NCBI GenBank assembly: GCA_009663005.1
Contig: CM018889.1
Coordinates: forward strand, 5,260,100-5,270,099
Direction: 5' to 3'
DNA length: 10,000 bases
From: Actinidia chinensis
Lineage: Eukaryota; Streptophyta; Magnoliopsida; Ericales; Actinidiaceae
In this document: positions 1 to 7,500 of the stretch, piece after piece
Layout of the letters: each line of letters opens with the position of its first letter
Numbering within the stretch: the first letter of the stretch is position 1
The notes under the pieces: generated by a model
The model's input: only the letters and a program-made list of their open reading frames with translations
The model's database searches: none
What the model was told of the DNA's origin: nothing
Position numbers and translations under genes: made by a program

Positions 1-720
1 GCTAGGAGTACGGGATTGGTACAATTAGTGTACCCGGAATACGATTGGCTTAGAATAAGTCCACGGTGAGAGACCGAAAAAACCCGTGCGGGAGGGGAAG
101 CCAAGCCCTCGATAGTACGAGAAGTTGGCCGGATATTGTCTCATATGCTGGGCATAATGAGGCCGGTTTGTGTACTTAGCCTAGGTGTGTCCATTCGGAA
201 GGATTTGAATAATAAATTTTGATAGAAAGTGAAAAAAAAAATTATGAAACTATTGATTTGAGAAATATGAATGAAAAATGGGAGAAATTTTGATATGAAA
301 TAAAAAGCAACATTTTATTACTTTATGTTTTTCATCATATACATATGTATTATGGTTTTGGTTGAGGCATCAAAACCATATTAAATCCTTTAAGGTTAAA
401 CTCCCTTACTATAAAACAATTTCAGGTACCGAGGTTACCCCGAGTCTGGAGCATAGGGTGTCGGGGATTATTTTGAGTTTAATGAACTTGTGACTAGTAT
501 ATTTTTGGGGAATTGTAATATATTTTGGCCCGGTGTGGCATTGTCCATGTACTATCATATATGTGGTTTTGTATGTGAAGCTCATGGAGAGGCATGATCC
601 CATGGAAGGGATTTAATTGTACTATGATATTAGACAGGATATTGTCAGTATTATTTGCGTGACTTTTCTTCATTTGAGTTGTTTGCTTATGTGGAGGGTC
701 TGTTTTGACCGGACGTGACA
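1..720 (+). repeat. Gypsy 5' LTR, 3' portion (start lies outside the window)
   Basis: Positions 1-119 match 9882-10000, the corresponding part of the 3' LTR, so this is LTR and not unique flank. The shared block includes TGTACCCGGAAT and CTTAGAATAAGTCCAC. The end is placed at 720, where GTGACA closes with the usual CA and is followed a few bases later by a primer-binding-like sequence. The interior is AT-rich and non-coding. It holds an AATAAA at 211-216 that could serve as a polyadenylation signal if this part is R, an A-tract at about 231-241 and a 10-bp perfect hairpin at 351-380. Short open frames here, such as the minus-strand ones at 409-603 and 494-775, have no recognisable domain. Confidence 0.82.
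351..380. repeat. Perfect 10-bp inverted repeat inside the gypsy LTR
   Basis: TATGGTTTTG (351-360) is followed by a 10-base spacer and then its exact reverse complement CAAAACCATA (371-380). In RNA this could form a simple stem-loop in the R/U5 part of the LTR. No function is claimed. The matching part of the 3' LTR lies beyond the window, so conservation cannot be tested here. Confidence 0.6.
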
Positions 721-723
721 ACA

Positions 724-734
724 TGATATAGAGC
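724..734 (+). other. Degenerate primer-binding site of the gypsy element
   Basis: TGATATAGAGC lies four bases after the LTR terminus GTGACA. It resembles the plant initiator tRNA-Met primer site TGGTATCAGAGC, with one substitution and one missing base. In the life cycle, the 3' end of the tRNA pairs here to start minus-strand DNA synthesis. The position just after a CA-ending LTR is the main support, and the match itself is imperfect. The copia site at 6742 uses the same tRNA and is far better kept. A second partial resemblance (ATGAGCCGTG, about 752-761) is less well placed. Confidence 0.6.
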
Positions 735-956
735 TCTAAGGTTCGAATACCTATGAGCCGTGTGGTTAGATACATTTGTCTTATTGTCTAAGGTAGTTAG
801 AGGTAACCGAGGAAGGAACGTTATATGAGTATGAGTAATAATGTGGAAAATACTTAGTATCTTTTAATATAGCATACGATATAGCAATGTTTTGAGTTAA
901 TCAACATGCATATGATTATCTTATCGTTTTTTGTGGCATTATGTTAGAATTAGAAT
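735..956 (+). other. Untranslated leader between primer site and gag
   Basis: This is an AT-rich stretch with no coding similarity, lying between the primer site and the first gag ATG at 957. In gypsy elements this region carries packaging and dimerisation signals, but I see none I can name here. It contains runs such as GAGTATGAGTAATAATGTGG and short TA-rich blocks. No splice or promoter signal is supported. Confidence 0.55.
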
Positions 957-1948
957 ATGCCACCACGACAAGTGCGAGGTCGCGCGAGGTTCCACTTACG
1001 GGAGCACGCGGGGACGTAGAGCCCGCGGGCTCCGTGCCCTTCGTGGCATTCTGAAGAGGGTGATGGCGAATAATCACCAAAGAGTCGTGATGGGGGGAGG
1101 AGCTGGAGAAACGCGGGGAGGGCCTCCACCTGCAGTTTTGGGTGGTGCAAGAATTCATGCAAGGGGTGCTGTTCACTGCCATGGAACAGTGAAGGGAAAT
1201 ATCGACAGGCCAATGCAAGTGCCGGTTAGAGGCAGCGGACACTAGAAGCTACCACGGCCATGACGGCCTTTCTTCAACTTCCCCACCTACTTTAAGGGTG
1301 ACATCGGATACTTGATGGCCAGAGGATTATTGGCAGGAAGGAACAGGGCACTAGAGCCTTAGGATCAATTTTGGTGACAGAAGAGGGAATTGAGGGTTAT
1401 TGTTTGCATTTACAGTTGCAAGGGGATGCCTCCAGTGGTGGAGGGACCGTTGAGGAGCGTATGGCCTAGAGTGGGAAAAGCCGTTAGGAAGGCTTTTCTA
1501 GATTAGTACCTTACAGACACAGCAAGGGAGTCGGAGGATGGCAATTCATTAATTTAGTCCAAGGAACGTATGAATGTGGCTCAATATGAAGCAACAATTC
1601 ACTAGTTTGTCGAGGTTTGCAAAGGCTATTGTGTCTATAGAGGAGGAGAAGGCAAAACAGTTTATGCGAGGGCTTAGGCCGTCTATAAGGAAACAAGATG
1701 CGGGGAACTTGATCAAGGTTTATTTCTACCATGGTTAGTGCCCGGGCGGAGTATTGAGGGAGACTTGAAGAGACTAGGGAAGCTTACAAATCCGAAATCT
1801 CCACATGAGGGAACTAGCAACCGTTTGGAGGGGGTTTTCTAAGAAGTCTGAAGAGTTTCTACCTCACCAGCAGCAGCATCCTGCTAGATCTCACCCCAAT
1901 TACTTAGACAGCAGCATTGCCAAAACATATGGGGAGGGCCGACCGAAG

Positions 1949-1993
1949 TATTTTGGTTGTCACCAGCCAGGGCACTGTGTTATGGACTGCCCC
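1949..1993 (+). other. CCHC zinc knuckle of gag nucleocapsid, first cysteine missing
   Basis: The translation YFGCHQPGHCVMDCP fits the retroviral-type zinc knuckle C-X2-C-X4-H-X4-C, except that tyrosine stands where the first cysteine belongs. TAT for TGT is one base change. Such knuckles bind the element's genomic RNA during packaging. It is followed after about 95 bases by a second, frameshifted knuckle. Confidence 0.75.
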
Positions 1994-2087
1994 ACTGATA
2001 GGGCCAGCTACGGCAGTTAGTTACAAACAGAGGGGTCAACCCCATAGTCAGGCACAGGCGACGTCACCAGATAGAGGTCCACCTACT

Positions 2088-2129
2088 TGCATCAGTGTGG
2101 TCAGGTTGGTCATATCATGCCGGAAGTGC
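2088..2129 (+). other. Second, frameshifted zinc knuckle remnant of gag
   Basis: From the TGC at 2088 the reading HQCGQVGHIM appears one base out of register, followed by a TGC at 2127. Cys, Cys, His and Cys fall at knuckle spacing only if a single-base gap after the first cysteine is assumed. I infer a two-knuckle nucleocapsid, as found in several plant gypsy lineages. The frame as written gives CISVVRLVISCRKC instead. Confidence 0.55.
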
Positions 2130-2399
2130 ACACAAAGGAGGAAGAAGAAACAATCAGGGAATACAAATCACCACAACATACTCAGTCAGTATAGGCCTCG
2201 GGACTACTCCAGCATTTACTTAGCACAGACCCTTCATATCAGTCGGATCAAAGGCTAACAAGGGTCAGCAAGGTCAGGGAGGATCAGGGGCGCGAAGTTT
2301 AGTTTACGCTATGACATTCAGCAGCGGGACCGTCAGGGACAACTAGGGCAGCCAGGAGCTGCAGTTGGTACCTCTGTTGTACGAGGTACTTTTCTGTTG

Positions 2400-2750
2400 T
2401 TAATTCGTGGGCTCGTGTCTCATAGGACACGGAGCATCACATTATTCATCGCATCATCTTTCGCTTTGACATTAGGAGTGGAGGTTGAAAGTATTCGATC
2501 AGTGCTTATGTAGACAATCCAGTGGGAGGTAGGACAACCTTGAGACGTTGTTTGTAGATCTTGCGAGGTTGAGAGTGCTGGATCAGACGTTTTTGGGTTT
2601 GTTTATTGGTTGGGATAGACGAGCTTTGATGTAAATCTTAGGTATGGATTGGTGACCGGTATCGTGCTACGATAGATTGTGTCCGGCTAGGGTTACCTTC
2701 TGTTACACCCGAAGGCGACCATTTTCATTTTGTAGGAGATCGGGGTTGTG
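2400..2750 (+). pseudogene. Gypsy protease domain, frameshifted
   Basis: This is the aspartic protease that cuts the Gag-Pol polyprotein in the particle. The active-site region lies at about 2425-2440, where GACACGGAGCATCACA resembles the codons for D-T-G-A-S-H with one base missing. LFIASSFALTLGVEVES follows at about 2438-2490. The C-terminal hydrophobic motif ILGMDW is at 2635-2652, directly followed by a stop. A TPEG-type stretch with FHF near 2700-2735 closes the domain. The intact pieces lie in different frames. It joins the RT through a linker at about 2750-2920 in which VFPEGLDR can be read near 2876-2900. Confidence 0.75.
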
Positions 2751-2919
2751 ATTTTGTCCCACCATAACTGATGTGCGCAGGCAAGGGGAAGTGAAATTTT
2801 CTTTTCTCGATTGTTGTCGACAAGAGTAGTTGTGGCGAAGTGTGGCTTGCCACGATCGTTCGTGGGACTTTCGGTGTCTTTCCAGAAGGACTTGACAGAG
2901 TAACCACCACATCGAGAGA

Positions 2920-3640
2920 TTGGAATTCTCCATTGATCTTATACCAAGCACCGCGGCCTATTTCTATACCCCGTATCGTTTGAACGGCAGAGTTGCAAGA
3001 GTGAAGATCAGATTCAAGACTTGTTGGATAAGGGCTTTATCCGGACCTAGTGCATACCGTGGGGAGCTTTGGCCTTGTTTGCTAAGAAAACTGATTGACA
3101 CTTAGAATGTGTGTGGTTATCGACGATTGAATCGTGGTGAGATAAAGAACAAAGTATCACTTCCTAGGATCGATGATTTGTTTTGATCAATTGAAGGGTT
3201 CGAATGTTTTCGAAGATCGATTTGAGATCGGTGTTATCATAATACGGATCAAGGAAGGGGGAGATATTGCGAAGACAGCTTTTTCGCTCACGTCACGGAC
3301 ATTATAAGGTTTTCTTGTAATGCCATTTGGTCTTACGAATGCGCCAGCCAGCTCTTCATGGACTTAATGAATCAATCTTCATAAAATATCTTGATCGGTT
3401 TTGTTCGTGTTCTGGATGACATCTGATATACTCGCCATCGGTGCGTCACATGAGAAGCATCTAGGGATTGTGCTACAGCTTTTGCGCGAGCATCGTTTGT
3501 ATGGCTAAGTTTTAGCAAGTGAGAATGTGGTTGCCTAAAGTGAAGTTTTTAGGTCAAGTTGTTTCGGGGAGTGGAGTAACGGCTTGTTCATCAAAGATTG
3601 AGGCAGTGAGAATTGGGAACGACCAAATGACTGTATTGAG
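2920..3640 (+). pseudogene. Gypsy reverse transcriptase domain, frameshifted
   Basis: This is the RNA-dependent DNA polymerase that copies element RNA into DNA. The domain opens at about 2920 with EFSIDLIPSTA. DLLDKGFIR (3018-3044) and LPRIDDLF (about 3160-3183) follow, then KIDLRS, carrying the first catalytic aspartate, near 3213-3230. MPFGLTNAPA is complete at 3320-3349. The catalytic YxDD region reads VLDDI at about 3409-3423, keeping both aspartates but followed at once by a stop. LQLLREHRLY lies near 3474-3503. The thumb motif VKFLGQVVSGSGV begins the longest open run, 3519-3947. Order and spacing match plant gypsy RT, but at least seven frame changes or stops make it non-functional as written. 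Confidence 0.85.
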
Positions 3641-3947
3641 ATTCGTGTGTTTTGGGGCTAGCCGGTTACTTATCGCCGCTTTTCGTAGAAGACTTTCGCG
3701 GTTAGCGGCACCGATGACTCGACGTTACGAGGAAGGGAATCATTTTGTTTGGAACGATGCTTGCGAAGAGCATCGTGTTTCGGGAGCTTACGAAGAGATG
3801 ACTTCGGACCGATTCTTGTTATACCAGAACGGAGGGTTGGGTTTACACGTGTACTGTGATGTTCACGTGAGCTTGGGTGCGTCGTTGATGCCAGGTTGGG
3901 TAATTAGTGCCAGTAAAGTGGATTGCGTATGGTTTACGTCAGTTTGA
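3519..3947 (+). pseudogene. Longest surviving pol stretch: RT thumb to start of RNase H (142 codons)
   Basis: This 142-codon run is a fragment of the polyprotein and not a gene of its own; its ATG is internal. Residues 5-20 (LPKVKFLGQVVSGSGV) are the RT thumb. SRLAAPMTRRYEEG near residues 60-75 and FVWNDACEE near 76-84 are the RT-RNase H connection. HVYCDVHVSLGASLM near residues 109-123 is the first RNase H strand with its catalytic aspartate. Between these the sequence departs from family expectation in short blocks (for example residues 27-45), which suggests paired compensating shifts within the open run. Confidence 0.75.
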
Positions 3948-4205
3948 AGACACAACGAACAAAATTATCCGACTCACGACTTAGAGCTTGCGGGGCGGTT
4001 ATTTTGCATTGAAAAAGTTGGAGGCATTACTTATATGGGAACGAGTTGAAGTGTTTTCAGATCACAAAAGCTGAAGGATCTATTCACACAGAAAGACTTG
4101 AACTTGAGCGGCAGCGGCGTTGGATTGGAGTACATGGAGGACTAGGACTTTGAATTACAATATCATCCCGGGAAGGACCAACGTTGTGGCCGATGCCTTG
4201 TAGAA
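3835..4205 (+). pseudogene. Gypsy RNase H domain, frameshifted
   Basis: RNase H degrades the RNA strand of the RNA-DNA hybrid during reverse transcription. VYCDV with the first catalytic aspartate lies near 3850. THDLELA, carrying the catalytic glutamate, is readable near 3970-3995. ALKK lies near 4004-4020 and SDHK near 4058-4072. FTQKDLNLS follows at about 4082-4108 and YHPGK near 4160-4175. The final NVVADAL, carrying the last catalytic aspartate, is read across a one-base shift near 4180-4200 and is followed by TAG. All expected landmarks are present in order but spread over three frames. Confidence 0.78.
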
Positions 4206-4329
4206 AATCTCTTAGTACTTTGGCAAGCGTTTCTAGTCAGAGTGGCAATGCTTCGGATCGCGGTTGAGAACGTTTGTTTCCAACGAGTACGGACGAGTTG
4301 TACATTGTTCACGTTATCTGCAGAACCAT

Positions 4330-5500
4330 CTATCATCAGTCGGGTTTATTGAGGCACAACAAACAGCGGACATAAGGCCAAAGGACGATTTGTGACAGTA
4401 TTGCTAGAGGTGTAGGACCAACAGATTGGCTTGAGCATTCGGATCAGGTTGAGGTATAAGTCTAGATTGTTCGTACCTTTGTCTGTAAAGACGATGTTCT
4501 TTGTGAGTTTCATCCATTCGCGCCTTGCAGTCATCTGGAGGGACAAAGATGTATCGTGATTTATGTCGCCAGTTTTGGTGGAGCGAATGAAGAAAGACGT
4601 GGGTCTATCATTTCGAAGTGGTTGATGTCACCCCAACGTGAAAGCCGAGCACCAGAAACAGCGGGTTTGTTTACAATCGTTTACCGGTGCAGAGTGGAGG
4701 AAATGTGGAGCATATCACGATTGGACTTGTTCGGTTTTGCCTTAAGTCACTTTAGAGGGCATGACATCGTTGGTTGGTGGTAGATCGTTTGACAAAAATC
4801 GCGCACTTTTCCATCGTCTGTCAATTTCGGTAGGAGGATCTTTGGCGTCTTTATGTTCGTGAAAATTGTTCGAATTCACGGAGTCCGTGTCTATCGTTGG
4901 ATAGAGGACCGCGTTTTTACATCACTCTTTGGAAGGGATGCCAGTCAGCTCTTGGTTATGATTGAGAGTAAGGCACGGAGTTTCACCCTCAGACTGACGG
5001 GCAATCGAGCGTACTATTCAAATTTTTGGAAGACAGCTTCGGGATGTGTACTGATTTCGGGGGAGGGGATCATGGGAAGGATCATCTCACTAGAGAATTT
5101 GCATATAAAATATAATAGTACCAAGCGAGCATGGGGATGGCACTTTTGAGGCATTGCTACGGAAGACCATGTAGGTAACCGTATGTTTGGACTGACGTCG
5201 GGGAGAGGCAGCATTAGCAAAGTCAGATGGGTTCGTGATACGACCGAGAAAGTAGTTTGATTAGGAAACGTTTACTTACGGCACAGAGTCGTCAAAAGGA
5301 ACTACGCCGACCAGAGGGAGGAAACGTCAATTGGAATTCACCGTGGGAGATAATGTGTCTTGAAGGTTTCACCCAAGAGGGGTATTATAATGGTTTTGGA
5401 CATAGCGGCAAAGCTATCACCAAGGTTTATTGAACCCATTTGAGATTCTTGACCGGGGTTGGAGCTGTGGCGTATCGTCTTGCTTTGCCACGCGCGTTAG
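4330..5500 (+). pseudogene. Gypsy integrase, zinc-binding, DDE core and GPY/F-type module, frameshifted
   Basis: Integrase inserts the DNA copy into the chromosome. The His-His-Cys-Cys zinc region lies at about 4500-4650, where codons for a histidine-rich stretch precede MYRDL-type and QRESRAPE-like remnants. The DDE core follows. A TMDFV-like site is worn to LDLF near 4723-4735. A DR-type second aspartate lies in EDRVFTSLF near 4906-4932. FHPQTDGQS, just before the catalytic glutamate region, is perfect at 4981-5007. WTDVGE is readable at about 5196-5213. A degenerate GPF motif (EPF-like, about 5416-5448) and VGAVAYRLALP (5458-5490) mark the C-terminal module. The open runs at 4556-4783 and 4853-5149 are frame fragments of this domain. 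Confidence 0.8.
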
Positions 5501-5520
5501 CGAAATGTACATAGTGTTTC

Positions 5521-5805
5521 ATGTTTCGATTGTTGCGAAAGTATGAACCCGATCCTTCACACGTTTTGGATGGGGAGGATCTGTTCATCAACACGGACGT
5601 CACGTACGAGGAGCGACCGATTCGTGTATTGGATACGCGAGACCACGTTCTTAGAGGAAAGACCATCCCATTGGTGAAATCTATGGCTTCACCATGGTGT
5701 GGAGGAGGATACGTGGTGAGCGAGAAGTATGAAGTTCGCGGCGAAATATCCAGATCTTTTTAACCCAACTGGTAGTTTATCTAATTTCGTGGACGAAATT
5801 TCTTT
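5521..5805 (+). pseudogene. Chromodomain-type C-terminus of the gypsy polyprotein, frameshifted
   Basis: The run from 5521 opens with FRLLRKYEPDPSHVLD, then DVTYEERPIRVLDTRDHVLRG and KTIPLVK, the conserved lead into the chromodomain of plant Tekay-type chromoviruses. The chromodomain itself is garbled by shifts (MASPWCGGG in place of the expected aromatic stretch). It recovers in another frame as KYPDLF and then NFVDEI (about 5782-5799), the lineage-typical tail. This domain is thought to steer integration towards heterochromatin by reading histone marks. The end frame runs through the purine tract without a clean stop, so the true end is uncertain. Confidence 0.75.
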
Positions 5806-5818
5806 AAGTGGTGGAGGT
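5806..5818 (+). other. Polypurine tract of the gypsy element
   Basis: AAGTGGTGGAGGT lies immediately before the TG that opens the 3' LTR at 5819. It is the primer for plus-strand synthesis. Three T bases interrupt the purines, where family tracts are usually pure A/G, which fits the general wear of this copy. It overlaps the end of the polyprotein-coding tail. Confidence 0.7.
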
Positions 5819-5869
5819 TGTAAGGTTCAAAAAATTTTTTTGTATGAAGTAGAGAATTAGGAACATGTA

Positions 5870-5897
5870 TGACGTCATCATGCCACGTATATATATA
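5870..5897 (+). promoter_or_regulatory. Probable LTR promoter: TGACGTCA palindrome followed by TATA box
   Basis: TGACGTCA (5870-5877) is a perfect 8-bp ACGT-core palindrome of the kind bound by plant bZIP (TGA/CREB-like) factors. Ten bases on is TATATATATA (5888-5897), preceded by CCACG. A pyrimidine-rich stretch begins just downstream, typical of plant transcript leaders. Its place about 50 bases into the LTR would make U3 very short and R-U5 very long. Function is inferred from motif and position only. Confidence 0.5.
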
Positions 5898-5906
5898 CCT
5901 TATCTC

Positions 5907-6028
5907 ATGCTATTTTCTTCTCGTTTCCTCTTCGTTCAGTTTCCTTATTTCCTCTTCTCCTTCCCCTGCTTCTACTCTCCTTTCTCATTCTCCCGTATAT
6001 ATATGTGTATTATATATATATATATATG
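5907..6028 (+). repeat. Low-complexity pyrimidine tract followed by (TA)n
   Basis: From about 5907 to 5995 the plus strand is almost all C and T (blocks such as TTCCTCTTCTCCTTCCCC). It is followed by TATATATATGTG and a longer TA run ending near 6028. This lies within the LTR downstream of the TATA box. TA repeats of this kind slip easily and will differ in length between copies. Confidence 0.75.
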
Positions 6029-6547
6029 TGCACCGTATGGGTTAGGTTAGAATTGGGCTTATTTAATTAATTGGTTCAATTTATGGGGTGATTGGGCTAA
6101 GGTATTTTTTTGGGTTGGATAAAAATTTGTTTTGGGCTTATGAGGAGTTTGCAAGTGGGATGAGTGAAAGAGTGGCCTAAATGATCTTGAAAACCATAAC
6201 AGTTATATATTTTTTTGAACCAAACAAGACTAGCCTACGTAACTTTTATTGGTTTTCTCCCCATTTCCTCTCTTTGACCGAGAGTCATTTTTCCATTTCC
6301 CACGTTTTCTTTTTCTTTCTGTTTCCTTGTCTCCGTTCCTTGCTCTCTGGATTAGCCCTGTTTCCAAAGAGAAAAAGTGGGTTTCAACTTGAAGCCATAT
6401 TTGAGGGTGTTAGGGTGAAAATAGATGTGTTCTTTGGAAGATTATCACTACTCAACGGGGGGCTACGCATTGAGCCAAAAAAAAATCAAAAATCGGAGCA
6501 AAGTGGGATTTTCGGCCTACCATCTTCTAACCATTTTTTTAAGTTTC

Positions 6548-6740
6548 TGTGGATCTAAAAGTTTGTTTCCTAATTTAATTAGGAAACTTTCTTAATTTAC
6601 TTATCTATAATAGGTCATGTTGACATTGGTGAATTAGGAAGATTTCCCTTTATTTAGTTTTCCTATCTAGCCTTAGGTTATAGTATATATTAGAGGTGTG
6701 TGATGGACTAATAATGTAAGCCTTTACATATTCTTTCTTC
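6548..6740 (+). repeat. Copia 5' LTR
   Basis: It starts TGTGGATCTAAAAG (the 3' copy starts TGTTGGAATTAAAG) and ends before the primer site at 6742. Blocks shared with the 3' LTR include ACTTATCTATAATAGGTCATG and a TAGTATATATT block. It contains a 23-bp palindrome at 6565-6587. Compared with the 3' copy it carries many extra single bases (for example CCCTTT against CCTTT, GGTTATAG against GGTATAG). A TATA-like TATATAT near 6683-6690 could be the promoter core. Confidence 0.85.
6565..6587. repeat. Perfect palindrome near the start of the copia 5' LTR
   Basis: GTTTCCTAATT and its exact reverse complement AATTAGGAAAC flank a single T, giving 11-bp arms. The 3' LTR has a shorter, imperfect version at 9241-9260 (GTTTCCTATTAATTAGAAAC), so the symmetry is a feature of the family and not only of this copy. 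It could be a protein-binding dyad. No function is shown. Confidence 0.7.
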
Positions 6741-6741
6741 T

Positions 6742-6755
6742 TGGTATCAGAGCCA
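6742..6755 (+). other. Copia primer-binding site for initiator tRNA-Met
   Basis: TGGTATCAGAGCCA lies one base after the 5' LTR. It is complementary to the 3' end of plant initiator tRNA-Met (ending in GGCTCTGATACCA), the usual primer of plant copia elements. It is intact over at least 13 bases, unlike the gypsy site at 724. Confidence 0.9.
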
Positions 6756-6813
6756 TATAATCTCCTAGCCCCTTATCGGCATCTACGAGCCAAGCCCAAA
6801 AACCTAAATCCAT

Positions 6814-7500
6814 ATGCCACCACGAAGCCACCCCCTCCAGCAACTTACATGTCCTTATACACCTGAGCAGAATGGGGGGTATGCTGAACGTAAAAAATCG
6901 TCATATTATGTCAGTGGTTCGGTGTTCTCTACGGGGTATGGGGGGACCAAAGTATTTCTGGCACATGGCAGTTCTCACCGCCACCTACTTATCAAATCGA
7001 ACGCCCAGCGGGTTCTAAACGGCAAGGCTCCTCTCCATATCCTTCAGCCTGCTAGTACCCTATTCCTATTATTCCTCGTGATTTGGTGACACTTGTTTTG
7101 TTCAAAATAGAAGCCCACTAGTAACCAACTTGATGATAAGGCCGTAAGTTTTTTTTATCTTCATCGGGTATCCTCGATCCAAGGGGTATAGGTGTTTTAT
7201 GATCCTGTACGCGCCCAAAAATTTTTGTTATGTATCACTCGTTAGATGTCACGTTTTGGAACTGTTCTATTTTTTTCAATTCTACTCCGATCCTGGGTAT
7301 GAGATACTTTGCGGCAGATGAACCCATCAGACCTTTCCTCGTCCTCTTACCTATACGTGAGCTACTTCACCTACTTCCTACACCAAATGGCTCCCTATCC
7401 CAATCGCCTCTCAGGACCCCGGTCCCCGCGCTTAGGCTCCCTGCCAGCATCTTCTCCGGAGTCAGGGTTGTCTTCTCCTTTTGTTTCTGATATTCCCCCA
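6814..7500 (+). pseudogene. Copia gag start fused by deletion to integrase C-terminal half, frameshifted
   Basis: From ATG 6814 the frame reads MPPRSHP, which may be the first gag codons (inference). From about 6829 it is LQQLTCPYTPEQNG, the integrase segment just before the catalytic glutamate region; CPYTPEQNG is at 6850-6876. RVLNGKAPLHIL (7009-7044) is the copia motif that follows the DDE core. After stops, LDDKAV (near 7128) and YDPVR-like codons (near 7200) continue the C-terminal region. SLDVTFWN (7239-7262) then FNSTPILG close it. Gag, protease, the zinc region and the first two integrase catalytic residues are absent. The junction at about 6826-6834 keeps one open frame across it. 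Confidence 0.78.

Larger units (their letters stand above)
957..2280 (+). pseudogene. gag: Gypsy gag (capsid and nucleocapsid), frameshifted
   Basis: Gag forms the cytoplasmic particle that packages the element's RNA. The ATG at 957 opens MPPRQVRGRAR, a basic start typical of plant chromovirus gag, and the frame stops soon after. Capsid-like pieces follow in other frames: MNVAQYEATIH at 1570-1602, then a 46-codon open run at 1598-1738 that includes FMRGLRPSIRKQ (1661-1696), the conserved end of the retrotransposon gag domain. That run has no ATG. An FSKKSEEFLPHQQQHPARS-type hinge begins near 1835. A zinc knuckle lies at 1949-1993 and the remains of a second at 2088-2129. The 3' boundary is approximate because gag and pol form one polyprotein in this lineage. 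Breaks are mostly single-base shifts plus some in-frame stops. No capsid could be made from it as written. Confidence 0.78.
5819..6547 (+). repeat. Gypsy 3' LTR, first segment (before the copia insertion)
   Basis: It starts TGTAAGGTTC after the purine tract. It holds a bZIP-type palindrome and TATA box (5870-5897), a pyrimidine-rich stretch (about 5907-5995), an alternating TA block (about 5995-6028) and a second pyrimidine-rich stretch (about 6256-6350). The open frames at 5865-6050 and 6181-6558 are translations of these low-complexity tracts and show no domain. The segment ends at 6547 where the copia LTR begins, and resumes at about 9407. The matching part of the 5' LTR is outside the window, so these 729 bases are assigned by position and continuity. 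Confidence 0.78.

Noticed and set aside
1..119. Terminal direct repeat read as a circular molecule or tandem duplication
   Set aside because: Gypsy coding domains, primer site and purine tract in order between the repeats show that they are the two LTRs.
916..1242. Minus-strand open frames at 916-1242 and 950-1213
   Set aside because: They lie opposite the gag start, have no recognisable domain and are long only because the local G+C is high.
931..1245. Plus-strand 104-codon open frame starting at 931
   Set aside because: Its frame differs from the MPPRQVRGR gag start at 957. The composition is Arg/Gly-rich from reading gag out of frame, and no independent gene is supported.
2703..2951. Minus-strand open frames opposite the protease-RT linker
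   Set aside because: Shadows of pol with no conserved motif. The plus strand explains the sequence.
4346..4546. Minus-strand 66-codon frame opposite the RNase H-integrase boundary
   Set aside because: No domain, and the plus strand carries the expected integrase N-terminal region.
5865..6050. Hydrophobic 61-codon frame (Phe/Ser/Tyr-rich), possible membrane peptide or env-like remnant
   Set aside because: It is the translation of a pyrimidine tract and TA repeat inside the LTR. An env gene would lie before the purine tract, and there is no room for one.
6181..6558. 125-codon frame in the gypsy LTR, considered as a captured host gene
   Set aside because: It runs across low-complexity LTR sequence and crosses into the copia LTR at 6548, with no domain.
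6742..6755. Part of a tRNA gene
   Set aside because: Only the 3'-end complement of initiator tRNA-Met is present, next to an LTR. This is a primer-binding site, with no cloverleaf around it.
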